Below are positions 11,797 to 24,371 of a stretch of DNA of 64,000 nt, in pieces. The notes under the pieces are model-generated. The model searched no databases. It saw nothing but the letters and a program-made list of their open reading frames with translations, and had not been told where the DNA came from. The DNA is from Theobroma cacao (lineage: Eukaryota > Streptophyta > Magnoliopsida > Malvales > Malvaceae): the NCBI RefSeq assembly GCF_000208745.1, contig NC_030854.1:22634122-22698121 (forward strand), in the 5' to 3' direction. Position numbers and translations under genes: made by a program. The stretch's first letter is position 1. Every line of letters begins with the position of its first letter.

Positions 11797-14764
11797 TGTC
11801 AAGTTCGACTCTACAATATGTTTGTTATGCCATTCTTACATAAGAATGCATGTTTGCTTACTTGGGTACCTCAAAAATCGTTAAAGGACGACAATGTACC
11901 AAATGGTACAATTAAGTTGAATTAAGCCTCGAACCAGACCAAATAGAGATTTTAAGATGAAATTGAGAATTTTAAAACCCCAGAATGACTTAAAATGGTT
12001 ATTCGGAGTTCGAGGACCGATTTGGAGTTAAATTAGAATTTTCATGACCTAAGGGTAAAATGGTCATTTTGCCACCCGAGGTTAAGATGTGAGTGTTGGA
12101 TGAAATTTTTGACTAAGATTGATCATTTGGAGTATAATTTGAGTTTGAGAAGTGAAGAATTTTAATTTCGGCATTTTTTCGAGCATAAAGGGCAAAATAG
12201 TCATTTTGTCACCTAGGGACAAAATTGTAATTTTACACCACCCAACACTTATCCAGCACATGAATTTTACCCAATATTATAATGGATAATTGAGAAAATT
12301 TAAGTGGTGGAGAGAGATTGCTTAATGGCTAAGTATGACACATGGACCAATGGAATGGTGACATGTGTCAAAATCTCATCCATTTATTATTTTCCTTATA
12401 AATTAGCACAAAATCAGCCNNNNNNNNNNNNNNNNNNNNNNNNNNNNNNNNNNNNNNNNNNNNNNNNNNNNNNNNNNNNNNNNNNNNNNNNNNNNNGTAA
12501 GATTTTTTAATTAAGCTTGAGATCTATCTTTCTTAAGCATTTTTTCTTATTTTTCATGGTTGAATCACATGAAAGCATGATGAATCCCTTGCTGTCCGAA
12601 CACTTAAAGAGAGATTTTGATGCTTGATTTGGTTAGATTTCAATGTATTTTAGTGTTTTTAGTTAGTTAGTGATGTGTAGCATGAAAATCAAGCAAGAAA
12701 AATTCATTTTCTCCCATCACCCATCATTGGCTGAATTTTCCATGTAGAGTGTGGATGATGATTTTGATTTTATTTCAAGTGAATTGGTTAGGAAATGATG
12801 AATTACAGTGAGAAAATCAAGTAGGAAAAATCATAGTATTGATGCACCCACTATGGCTGAAATTCTCAAGAGAAAATGTGAGAATGATTTTTGCCGTATT
12901 TCAAGTTATTTAATTTGTGTTTGATGATTTGGAGTATTGGCAGAAAAATGGAATTACGTGGAGTTAAATTGGACATATTGGCCAATTAATCGAGTGATAG
13001 ATCGAATTAGGCCAATACCATTTTATTTAGGTACATGATTGAATTTGTGTAGAACATCGTGTTTAAACGATAATCCGAACAATTTGCATTCCATTTCATG
13101 CATTAGAAAAGAGCTTGAAATAGATTTATAATGGTATGACACAGTATATTGAATTATGTGTCGTGTATTGTATATAGGCAGTGAGCCCTCTAACAAGGGT
13201 AAAGACGTTGTATCAGAGCACTAAGAATAGGAGTATTTCAAACTCCTGATACTGTGAGTAACCTTACTATCGTCTTAATTATCTAAAGTGGTTTTTATCC
13301 GATTTTGTGATTTTATGGAAAATGAGTTTAAATGGCAAATCTTTATGTTTTATGAGCAAAATGTGATTAAATGAAATGATTGTATAAAATTTTCTTGAAA
13401 TTGAATGATGGTTTTGGAAAATGGAGTAATTGGAGACTAATTGCTGTGTTATAAATCATGGTTTGAATTGAATGGCTTATGATAATATTGGCATGAATGG
13501 TTGATTTGGTAAATGTGTTGAAAATGTATGAACTGTTAATTTACCTTGAGAGGCTGTAAAATAAAATAATTGCCATGTCATGCTATCGCAAATTTTATTA
13601 AATTGGTAGGTTATAAATTTGTCGCTGCAGTGAACGGGTTCCATGGACCAGCGTATTAGAGGGGCATGGTAACCGTATTATATTCATACCTTAGTATGAG
13701 AGGTGCAGATGGATAACTCTTGAGGTTAACACTTTAGAGTTCACTTCACGCCAAACTACCACGTGAGGGTGAACTCAGCCAACGCCAAGGAATGGTTATG
13801 TTTTCAAAATAAAAACATGATTTATGTGTACATAACTTTTTAACAGCCTTGGTGGACTTGGTTGGGATAGCCCTCAATCAAGGTATCCCTAATAACTGAG
13901 TATGAGAATGATTTTGGCACGAGCCAAAGTTTTAAGAAATTCATAAGCCATGTTGATTACTCAATTTATATGAATTGATTTTATTTGGTTGAAATGAGTT
14001 GAAAGGTGATGAATTACAATATGTTAAACTATTTTATTTGTTTCCATTTACTCAACTTTAAATATTTTAGATGGTATTTGTTTACTTACTGAGATTATAT
14101 AATCTCACCACCCTCATTTCCACCCATTTCAAGCTCAGGATAGTCGGTAGATAGCTCATTTCGTTGAGAGCTATAGTTGGATTTGCATCTTCCAAACTGT
14201 AGGTTCACAGTCTTCCTTACTTTTAGTTATTCGGGGGCCTACTAGTTATTGTAAATTAAATTAAATACTCTAGCTTACTGTGTTACAATATGTATGAATT
14301 TATTTTGCTTTTACGCTGCAAAAATTATTTACGTATAACTCTAAAAATATTGTTTTATAGGAAAATAGAATATTTTATTGAATATTTCTTTTATTTCTTT
14401 TATTTTTTAATTATATCCAAATAAACATAATTTCATTTTAAATGAAGGTTTTAGATGTTTAAACTTATCTTTGATTATGAATTATGTGTTTTTTACTCGC
14501 ATACTACGTTTTTAGCAGATTTAGAGATTTTTGAGGAAAAATGACCAAAATGCCCCTGTGAGAAAAAAATTGTTTTTTTATTGTTTTGATTTGGAAATAG
14601 TTTATAATCTCTCAAAACATAATTTTAGTGACTAATACTCACAGGAGAAGCGAGAAAAACTGATGTTAAGCCTTACGAGGTTTCGATTGACATTTTGTGA
14701 ATGAATGTCTATAGGGACGTCGTGACGGTTGTCACGAGCTCGATGGGAGTTCTGGATCGTGACA
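11797..14764 (+). mobile_element. Solo LTR, family A, TSD CCTTA
   Basis: It begins TGTCAAGTTC, ends GATCGTGACA, and is flanked by CCTTA at 11,792-11,796 and 14,765-14,769. The same family as 4,450-7,244, in the same orientation; the shared 3' half includes blocks such as 'gccaacgccaaggaa'. Dyads at 12,052-12,072 and ~12,190-12,209 precede a TATA box (TATAAATT, 12,397-12,404). Length is 2,968 bp including 77 N. No coding sequence. Confidence 0.93.
12420..12496. other. Assembly gap (77 N)
   Basis: Unknown bases inside the second family-A solo LTR, starting 15 bases after its TATA box. Confidence 0.99.
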
Positions 14765-14907
14765 CCTTACTTGATTTCTTGTAATTCTAAGAAGTTCTAG
14801 TCTTTCCCTTCATTTAGTTGATTATGAGCTCTACAAGCTCTAAAAGGTTGAACAAAAAATTGTTTTAGTACTATTCACCCTTTTCTAGCACTCCAACGGG
14901 ACCAATA

Positions 14908-17800
14908 TATCATACATAACGTTATCCGTATAAAATGCCAAACATAGGCTACATTAATATAACATGTTCGTTATCCATAAACATAATCAAATCCATAAAT
15001 ATAAACATATGACCGATTTGTTAGTGGAACGTGACTGGCCCTCTAGGCATCTAATGGCTGCTGAACACCTATGAAGGAATGAAGATTGGACACCAGTATC
15101 CGTGACATTAGCTTTTATCAATATGCTATCACTGATATGCAACAAAATAAATGGGAAAAATAATGTGTGAGTCACAAATTCTTCGTAAGTGGATACGGGA
15201 AAGGGACAAGCTAGGGGATAAGAGTGTTTTGTAAACATGCAGTTATAATCTCATGCCAATTATAATCAATTTAAACTTTAATCTCATGAAACATGGTGTT
15301 TAAACATGTTTGGAAATAGCATAATTGATGTAACCAACTGTGAATGACCACTAGAAAACCTTTTTACCTATGAAAAGCTTTCAAACAAGTCAATGCATTC
15401 GATTCTGGAACTCATTTATTGATATAATGAACATCTATTGATAGATTGGAAACACAATGCTTCTTGTGGCATTTTGTATGCTATCTATCGATAGATGTTC
15501 TACATTTATCATAGATAGCCTCTGAACCTCTATTTTATGGGCAAAATTGTGTATTTTTTCCATTCTTTAGGTCCTTTTACCTCTTAGAACTATCTTTACG
15601 ACTCATTTCATTTCTCCAATCACATACTCATGCCAATATCGAGTATAGATCATAACCATTATTCAAGATGAACTTAACATGCATTATATCATAAAGATAA
15701 CAATCATAATGATCCCATTAACATTTACCTCACACATTGTGATGGTATAACCCCCATCAACCTTGCGTTCGCAATATACAACCCCATTACACCTTCGGCG
15801 TTTATGATGGATCATAGGAGTGAAGTTGTCATTACACCCCGTGTGAGTGGAATCAATCGCACTGGTTAAGCTTTTATACTCATAGCATTTAGTATGAGGA
15901 ATGTCCAGCACATACATGCTTACTCATCTCATAAGGTATATGGAATTTCCATATCATATACACATCTCATGGCATTTCCTCATGCCTACTCTTTCAACAC
16001 ATTGTATGTAACACACGCATTACATACATAGTCTCATAGCATTCGTCATGCTTCCTCAAACATCTCATGTAGTATATGGAAAACACAAACATAATATCTT
16101 AGATGAAAATCATCATACAAGACATCACACATTTCATGCCTTAACATATCTAGCATACACCTCATACATTCATACATTAATCTTAAATCATATCTCGTAC
16201 CCACACTAGTCTGAAAACCGGAGTAATCAAGTGGACTCAAACATAAGGTGCTTGTCCCCTTTTGTTGAAAACTAATACATAATATCATATTTACGTACAT
16301 AGTAGGTTGAAAATGAATTTTAAAATATTTTTCTTATCCATAAATAAAATTTCAGTTCATAAGTATTTGCACAAAATCATATTCACCAATAATCCTCAAA
16401 TCATGCTTCAACTTTACATATCAAAATAATTTTGAAAGTGCTGTATCCACTCATCTTATAGGGAAGCTTGATTACAACTCCAATTCCGTGTAATTTGGTG
16501 TATTGTCAAGAGTTCCTATCACACAATATTCATAACAATCAATTTCTAAACTAATAATCTTGGAATAATTAATATAGCAACTTAAAAATCTATTTGCTTT
16601 CGACTATAGCCACTTTCTCTCTCTAGATTAAGCTAGAAATGCATAAATTTTCTAAACTTACCTTATATGAGCATAGATGTTGAAGGAAATCTCAAAACCT
16701 TAGCTTTAATCCTTAACAAAAATTTCTAGGCAAAAATAATAAATTTGTAGCGTTAAAAGTGTGAGCTTTAAAGGTTTTATAGGATAAAAATGTCATTTTT
16801 AGCTTTAAACTTCAAAACTAAGATCAAAATCATCAAAAGCAGCAATTTTCATTAAAAATGGGTTGAAAAGGTTTTAGAGTGGTTTTACCTTTCCAAAAAC
16901 AGCTAAGGGTTGAGAAACCCTTGGGTATTGGGTCATATTTATAGTTTGGGAAGTGAAAATATGCTTTTACCCCTTTTATTTTTTTTAAAACGACGTCATC
17001 TATTGATAGATCGAGGCTATCTATCGATAGATGAGCTTTAGAACCCTTTCTGGAAGCTTTTTGCTTGCTAACTTGCAAAGATAATTAAGAAATATCCATA
17101 ATCATCTTACCTTGCTTGACTTTTAACTCATTCAAAAATATAACTTTAAACTTTTCATTAATCCAAGATAACAAATCTACCATATGAAATTCAAATGCCA
17201 TTAATTCTTTGAACTTAAATTTTTAAGCATAAATAGAGAAAACCTTACCTAAGCTTTGGATTTCCAGCTACCATTAACTACAAGTCTAAGTTAACAAATA
17301 ACATCCATTTACTTTCATAAACCTCTATAGATACCTCATACAAGCTTTACATAATGCATAAGGATTATAACACGTCAAACTTATTTATTTCTTATGTATA
17401 CCACTCCACCAATTGCTATTTGAAGCATTCTTTTTACAATTCTGCTCAACTAAGCTTAATACCCCTTTTTAACAATTTTTCTCATGCTCATGGTAATTTA
17501 GTTCAGCTTAACCTATCTAGGTAAGCTCATCTAAATAAATCCCATTTCCATTATAGAACAGGACTAATAATTCTCCAACTCCATACACAATCTCATTAAC
17601 TCACTTTAGCAATTTATTTTCTAACCTTAATTCACCATTTCAAAAATATAATTCAATTGTCCCTTACCTTAGAGAATCAAGGTAGCTTAGTATCAAATCA
17701 TAATTTCTATCTTGCCAAATGGAAGTGAGCTGCAAACACAAAAATAAAATTTTAAACTAATTAATTTGATTCCAAACAACCTAACAAAATGCTTTCTCTT
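14908..17800 (-). repeat. Minus-strand Tekay-like LTR fragment, ends uncertain
   Basis: On the minus strand this has the layout of the Tekay-type LTRs elsewhere in the window: the CTATAAATAT TATA box (16,944 to 16,935), a leader, and a downstream block resembling 'gtgagtcacaaattc..gtggatacgggaaaggg' (15,172-15,210; compare 63,648-63,690). ATCTATCGATAGAT palindromes lie at 15,432-15,445, 15,483-15,496, 16,998-17,011 and 17,019-17,032. I cannot place the true LTR start on the right; the limit 17,800 is approximate. The left end is cut by the SIRE LTR. No coding sequence. Confidence 0.5.
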
Positions 17801-18044
17801 GACTCACTTACGATCATTCCAACAAAGCTTCAATTACTATTTCTGTTTGTTAAACTCCAATCGAGCTCTCCTTTTCTTATTTTGCATTTTTCAAACTCCA
17901 ACTGAGCTATCCATTTAAACAAATCGAACCTCTATCTTTGTTTTTCATCAAACCAAGCTCCCATATTTGTTTTCTTCATTTCTTTATCCTTTTGTTTGTC
18001 TTTTGATTTCCATGGTTTAGTATTCTCTTTTCTAAGCTTTCAAA
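17801..18044. other. Unassigned AT-rich stretch
   Basis: Contains near-repeats of 'aactccaa.cgagct' but no recognisable gene or LTR end. It may be the start of the Athila-like LTR that becomes alignable at ~18,045. Confidence 0.3.
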
Positions 18045-18934
18045 GGGAAGAACGACAACAACTTTTCTAGGGAATTGGAGCTACAAATCAATTAAGAATT
18101 CAAGAGCAACTGAGAGAGATTAGCAATCAACCAGACTACGACATTAATTTATTTCTCTCCTTTGGTGTTATTCTTATTTTCTTGTATTGAATTCATGACC
18201 AAATTTCTTTGGATAGTGTTTTATTTAGATATTATTAACTAATTTGTTTATCTAGGATTATGGTGGATTTCAACATGTAATCTGAATATTGGTTTTTCTG
18301 TTATTTATCATGAATGGGTATCGTTTTACTTATTCAAATATGTTCTTCATGCCTTTAATTGCCAGATCAACAATTAATTGATTTGTGAATCTAATTGAGA
18401 CTCAACAGAGAGATTTTAGGTTGGATTAAGATTTGAATAGTGTATGTTCATGTCACTTAAGTGATCTGATTCGCGATTTGGGTAAACATACGTCAATTGT
18501 CATGCATAGCCAAATTAGGATACTTGCTTAATGAACTTAATTTAATTGATCCCTATAGACATATAATGAGCTGATTAAGTTAAGTATTTGTACAAGCATC
18601 TTGATGAAGCCTTGTCCATAGCTTGGGATTCTAGGATTCTAGGTTAGTAAAATCACCCAGGAAACATAAATAACTACAAAAGCTGGTATCAGATGAAATG
18701 TTGAATAAACCTATGATCTTAGGTTTTTAATCTACTGTTTTTCTTAACAAACTTAATTTTTGCTAATTAATTTTGTATTTCTTTCAAATTTTGTTTTTAT
18801 TAGCTTTTCAATTTTTTGATTTCTTAAATAAGGTTAATGTCATGACCCAAATCTAGGGGTTCGTGATAGGTACACGACTAAAGCAAGCAAGCTCAATAGA
18901 CCCAAGTAAGCTTCAGAATCCAAAATCATATAAC

Positions 18935-20006
18935 TGTGAGACCTCGACCTCTATAGGCTCGTAACTAGGTGTAGACGCGATAATACAAGTCAGGGGTAAT
19001 TTCATTATTTCCTTAGTGAGCCCCTAGAAGTAGGCTTTCAAACAATATTAAGGCCTAAGTAGGCCTAAGGCATAAATGAATGATGAAAATAAGGGTAAAA
19101 TGACGAAGGAAATAAAAATAATGATGATTTCCAAGGTAGGGGCAAAATAGTCATTTTTCATCTTGAGTAGAAATTTTAAGTTTTCATGAATCCGAGTATT
19201 TCTAGACTATTATGAACTTTGTCCTAGTGTCAAAAGAGTAAAAAGATTACACCAAGGATTGGAGGAGAACAAGCCAACTTGTTAAGAGCATTTTCGTAAT
19301 TTGAGTAAAGATTGGATAAGTTTTAGCTATAAATATAATTTTTCCAGCAGCTTCTTCTTCTTCTTCCTCCCATTTCACGTTTCGTTCATCCTCCATGGAA
19401 GCTTGTTTTGAAACCTCTATAACTTCTCTTAAGCTAGCTCAAATTTTCATGCTTTTGTGAACCCTTTCATAGAACCTTTTGTGCTCTTTCACTCTCTCAC
19501 TTTAAAACCCTTGAAAAGTCTTACTTCCATACTTCCTCTCACTAGCTAGGTGTTTTACAAAGAGAAAGAGGGAGCTTTTATAATAGCTTGGAAGAATTTT
19601 GAAAAAAAATTCAATTGCAAACCCACCAAGGTGAATGAACTTGCATTAAAATGCTTTGGGATTAGGGCATATGTGTTTGATTAAATCCATTGAAATATTT
19701 TATCTGTCTTTCTCTAAAATATGCATGGGAACAAGCTTTTAATGAAACGTTTTGCGTTGTGGAATGCGACTGTGATGAATCCATGTGCTCTGTGTTATGT
19801 TGATATAAATATATCTAAATATATATGATATGTATTGATAGTAATACTGTTTGTAATTAAAACCAAGTATGTGCATGATGTGGAGGATGCACACGGCGAT
19901 TTTAGTTGTGCATGATGTGGGGGATGCACATGATGACTCCAGCTATGTGCGTGATGTGGGGGTTGCACATGAGCTGGGTGAAGCGGTGGTGGTATTGGTG
20001 GTTATG

Positions 20007-20052
<46 letters not shown>

Positions 20053-21183
20053 NTATTTATGCAATAGAAAGTTCATGAATATGGTATATGGTTGTAATGT
20101 ATGTGAAATCTTGCATGTTGAACCTTGGAAATTGTTGAGTATTTTCAAGTTGATTTTGTCATTGCAACAGAATGGCCTTTGCTTAACATAATGAGGATTT
20201 TTCTTGGTGTTCTGTTTCTTGCTGCAACGAGAAACTCTCGAGTTGGGAGGCTCGCTGCAGCCTTGTAACTCACTGCAGCGAGATGTCTACAGGAAATTTT
20301 GTTGTAACGAGAATTCATCCTCGCTGCAACGAGAAACCTTCTGTTGTGCTTACTACCTTGTTTGGTTGCTGCCCTATTTTTCACTTCTTTAGCACCATTG
20401 TTGATCATGGACTTCCAACATTAAAGAATTAATTGATTAAGTTTGCATGAGGGGTTTTAGTGAGAAACCCTTGGCCAGTTGAGAAACTCTCAGCCGATAA
20501 AATAATTTGAGCCCAAATTTTGCTGCAGAATGCCTTTCCGTTACAGCGAGAACCTGTCATTTCACTTGACTTGCTTGAATGCTACTAAAGTTTTCACTCT
20601 TCAAATTCTTTGTTATGTATGATCCTTCATCATCAAGTGATTAGCCAATTAAGGGTTTAATGAGGGGTTTAAATAAGAATTAAACTAAATTGCATTGTTT
20701 TTGAAAATAAGTGCATCATGATTTCTTAAACTTTTCTTATCTTTTGCTTGTTCCCTTCCTTTGTTCACTCACTAGGTTTATACTCATTGTTTTCAACTTC
20801 ATGTTTTCAGATCAAGAGATAGTCGGTAACTAGGTTGAGGTGTCCTCATAGATTCGTTTCCTTGGTAGGTATCTCGGCATTCAATAGTTGTACTTTCGCT
20901 CGAGTCTCTCCGCTGGAAGTCGAGTATCCCTTTTGTTGTGTATAGACAAACCCGATGTAAATTATTAAGATGTATGTTTTAGACGATATATGTATATTTT
21001 GATTGGTAATGCCACTATGAATTGGCAATGGTTAGCATTATTTTGAATTGGATTTATAAAATGTGACTTTAGCAACTTTTGATGGAATGATGGATAGGTC
21101 ATATAAATAAGCTTTCTTGAGCTTAGTGGGCTACGTCCATTGGGCCCATGCGCCAGTCATAGCTCGAAAATTGGGTCGTGACA
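18935..21183 (+). mobile_element. Solo LTR, family B, TSD ATAAC
   Basis: It begins TGTGAGACCTCGACC, ends GGGTCGTGACA, and is flanked by ATAAC at 18,930-18,934 and 21,184-21,188. The TATA box is TATAAATA at 19,329-19,336, with a GGCAAAATAGTCATTTTT dyad ~180 bases upstream. Downstream are GTGCATGATG-type tandem repeats (19,868-19,975), an (AT)n tract, and TCGCTGCAGCGA-like palindromes at ~20,165-20,550. Length is 2,249 bp. No coding sequence. Confidence 0.92.
20011..20053. repeat. (TA)21 microsatellite ending in a single N
   Basis: An uninterrupted TA run from 20,011 to 20,052, with one unknown base at 20,053. The true length is probably uncertain in the assembly. Confidence 0.97.
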
Positions 21184-21353
21184 ATAACATAAGCCAAGGG
21201 ATTTGATAATCAAATATTCAAAATAAAACCAAATATAATACATTATCCATGGAACATAATTCATACTAATATTCTTAAGGCCATGCATTGGCCATCAAAT
21301 CAGGTTTGTACATAACAACCTTTATACAATTCAAATGGCAAATCATGCCTAAC

Positions 21354-23719
21354 TGTGAAACCTCAACCTCCATAGATGTGTAATTAGAGGTAGATTGATA
21401 AGTGCATCAAATTCACATATTTAATGAGAGATTAAATACCTAATTAGTCTAAGTTGGACTAGATTTAGGATCGAATTTAGGTATTTTTATTTATTTTATT
21501 AGTTTAGTTTAATTTATGTTTAAATGTTTATTTTAAGTTAATGATGTTAGTTTTACGTTATTTATAATTATTTTGTGTTTTTATAGGAGTAGGATCAAAA
21601 ATAATTTCAATTGGTCAAGAAAGGTGCATAATGGACTGTTACTCTATTTGCATATGTTTTGACTTTTCAAGTATATCTCCCACTACAGAACTTCAAATGA
21701 CATGATTTTTAAACCATTAAAAAGCTAAGAGGTGGGGCTACAACTTTGATGTTTACGACTTTGTCCAGTTCTGATAGGAAAGTGGTCAAAATCTTTGTCA
21801 AAGTTAAAGCACTGCACTAGAAGAATAAAAATGGGCATTTTTGTAAATTACGTGAAACTTTGATTGACTTTAGAGATAAATATCTAAAGTTCCAGCACCT
21901 TCTTTATCTTCCTCTCATTTCTTCTCTTCTTTTTGCAGAACTTTGCATCCTCCATAGAAAGAAACCTTAAAACCTCCATAATCTTCTCATACTAGCTCTA
22001 AAATTCATGTTTTTGCACACTTTTTCATAGGGTTTTTCGTTTTCTTTCACTTTTTCACCTCAAAAACCCTCAAAAAAAGTTTTTCCTCTGCACTTTCTCT
22101 CACTATCTGAACATTTTTAGAGAGCGAAGCTCTTCAAATTAGCTTGAAAACTCTTGAAGGAGTTTTCCTCTTTTAATCCTCACTAAGAAAATTCAACTAC
22201 AAGTCCACCAAGGTAAGAAATGAGTTAGGGTTGATTTTAAGTTGTTAAAGATGGCTAATAATTAGATTTGTGGGCTGTTATATTTTTTATGGTTATATTG
22301 TATGTGATAGGTTCCAACGAGGCCCCACATGTCCATTTGGAGCATTAGTTGAAGTTAAAGTTGATCAAAAGAATCAACAAGAACAAGTGAGTGAACTTGC
22401 ATTAAATTATTTTTGGGAAATACATATGTGTTGAGATGGAGCACTTAAATGAATATATTTGACTTTTTTTCTCTAAATCATGCTTGGGAACAAGCCCTTG
22501 ATGAAACATTTTATGTTGTAAAATGTGTAATGTGATGAACCCATGTGTTCATATATTCTGATGATATATATGCTATGCTTTGAATGATAATATTATGTGA
22601 TAATTGTAACCGCGCGTGTGTGGTGTGGGAGTGCACATGCCGGTGATGATGGGTGATTCCAGCTATGTGCGGTGTGGGAGTGCACATGAGCTGATGACCG
22701 GTGGATGATGATTCCAACTATGTGCGGTGTGGGAATGCACATGAGCTGATGACTGGTGGATGATGATTCCAGCTATGTGCGGTGTGGGAGTGCACATGAG
22801 CTGATGACCAGTGGATGATGATTCCAAGTATGTGCGGTGTGGGAGTGCACATGAGCTGATGACTGGTGGATGATGATTCCAGCTATTTTCGGTGTGGGAG
22901 TGCACATGAGCTGATGAGCTGGTGGTTGTATACATGTTTACACATTCCATAGAAATGTTAGAGAAAATATTATGTGATTGCAATGAATGTTGAATGTTGA
23001 AATTGTTAATTGCTTCCAAATTGATTTTCAATACAACGAGAAACTCTCTGTCTTACCTGTCTTGCTAGGATATTTGCTGTAGTTTCACTCTTTTCAACTT
23101 TGTTGTTGATCATAGATCCTTCACTTTAAGGGATTAAATAATAAAAGGTTGAATTAAATGGCTTTACAAAAAATTAAGCTAAATTGCATTGTTTTTAACA
23201 TAAGTGCATCATGTTTTCTACAACTCTCCGTATCGTTTGCTTGTTCCCTTCCTATGTTCACTCACTGGGTTTATACTCACTCTTTTCAACTTCATGTTTT
23301 CAGATTCAGAGGCAGTTGGGATCTAGATTGAGGTGTCCACTTGTATTCACCTTTTTGGTAAGTACTATGGTATTTAATAATTGTACCCGTATCTAAAGTC
23401 ACTCCACTGGTAGTCAATGGTTTTTGCATGTGTACATGTGCACTTGATGTAAATTACTAGAACTTATGTTATAACCAATGTATGTATATTTTGATTGGTG
23501 ATGCCACCATGAGTTGGCAATGGATGATATTATTTTTGGGATGATACAAATATAAGTATTTGATTGCAATAATATATTACTGCAATACTTATAGTTAAGA
23601 ATTAAGAATTATGGCTTTAGGAATGATGAACGTGATCATATAAAAAGGCTTGCTTTGCTTAGTGGGCTATGCCCATTGGGCCCTTGCGCCGGTCATGGTC
23701 CGAAAATTGGGCTGTGACA
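21354..23719 (+). mobile_element. Solo LTR, family B, with a replaced U3 region, TSD CTAAC
   Basis: It begins TGTGAAACCTCAACC, ends GGGCTGTGACA, and is flanked by CTAAC at 21,349-21,353 and 23,720-23,724. The first ~40 bases and everything after ~21,835 match the family-B solo LTR at 18,935. The part between (21,394 to ~21,835) instead opens TGATAAGTGCATC and follows the layout of the Athila-type LTRs, including 'gtcaaaatctttgtcaaagtt'. A 55-bp tandem repeat lies at 22,612-22,921. Length is 2,366 bp. Confidence 0.9.
22612..22921. repeat. Minisatellite, 55-bp unit, about 5.6 copies
   Basis: Unit starts at 22,667, 22,722, 22,777, 22,832 and 22,887 are exactly 55 bases apart, with a more diverged unit before them. 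Each unit contains GTGCGGTGTGGGAGTGCACA and GATGATGATTCC with few differences. It sits inside the family-B LTR. The His/Ser-rich minus-strand open frames over it are repeat artefacts. Confidence 0.95.
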
Positions 23720-23934
23720 CTAACATATTTCACAGACTAATCAAATTGAAAAGTGAAAGGCCCATTCAGACTTAGCAAAGTGACACGTTGGGAGGGAGAC
23801 CTACCAGATGCCAATTACTTGATAGTCAAATCGATGATACTTGCCATGTAACCCCATAACTTTTCTTATCTGCACATGGTACAACAGAGGGATAAGTCAT
23901 CTAATACTCAATGAGGGGAGATTGTCATAACATA

Positions 23935-23941
<7 letters not shown>

Positions 23942-23971
<30 letters not shown>
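23942..23971. repeat. (AT)15 microsatellite
   Basis: A simple alternating AT run within the long minus-strand LTR. Confidence 0.97.
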
Positions 23972-23977
<6 letters not shown>

Positions 23978-24371
23978 CTACGCTTATCTAGCCATAATAT
24001 ATTCATATTCAAACATCTCCAATTCGAAAAGTGCGAGGATCATCCTAATATCCTACATGCACAACTCATCATATTAAATTCTTTCAGATCACATCTTGAT
24101 GGTGTATTATATCCACAATTCACAAGTTCTATGTCCTCACATCAAATCATATCAATTCAAGGCTTACCCTTAGAGCCATTATCATCAAACTAGGCTTTAT
24201 AGGCACACCTTAGTTATCGAGCACAACCTTAAATCTCATATACATATAATTTGCTTACCTCAAAGCTTTTCATCAAATCTCATTCACAGTGGTCACCATA
24301 TATTCATATTTCAAATCAAATCATGCCATCCCTAATGCATGTTATCATAGTCAAACGAAATTAAATGAGTG

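Larger units (their letters stand above)
1626..14907 (+). mobile_element. 5'-truncated SIRE/Maximus-type Ty1-Copia element with two nested solo LTRs
   Basis: The order protease, integrase, RT, RNase H is diagnostic of Ty1/Copia. The long extra coding region after RNase H, the phrase 'atgatgacaaaaagagggag' at about 10,179-10,198 and the large LTR opening with 'atgataacaaaac' point to the SIRE/Maximus lineage. No 5' LTR, PBS or gag zinc knuckle is seen, so it starts broken at about 1,626. Solo LTRs at 4,450-7,244 and 11,797-14,764 are later insertions. Every coding part has stops or frameshifts, so the element cannot encode its own movement. Confidence 0.88.
10570..14907 (+). repeat. 3' LTR of the SIRE element, interrupted by a solo LTR
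   Basis: The LTR proper is 10,570-11,796 plus 14,770-14,907, about 1.37 kb. It opens TGTTGACTTG and closes 'gggaccaata', a decayed form of the GGGACCAACA ending seen in the sister LTR at 48,401-48,410. The middle matches 47,212-48,410 (for example 'ggtcaaggggacc'). At least a dozen TTAATCGGTTAA-type palindromes lie between 10,690 and 11,260, followed by a TATA box (TATAAAAG, 11,382-11,389). No flanking duplication can be tested because the 5' LTR is missing. Confidence 0.88.

Noticed and set aside
18834..18838. TTAAT before TGTCATGACC as the missing target duplication of the minus-strand Tekay element (right flank TTAAT at 57,301)
   Set aside because: The LTR at 18,838 has its own duplication GTTAA at 27,710 and an uninterrupted sister site, so the match is chance.
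22511..23031. His/Ser-rich minus-strand proteins
   Set aside because: They follow the 55-bp minisatellite; 55 is not a multiple of three, so the periodic peptide reflects the DNA repeat.
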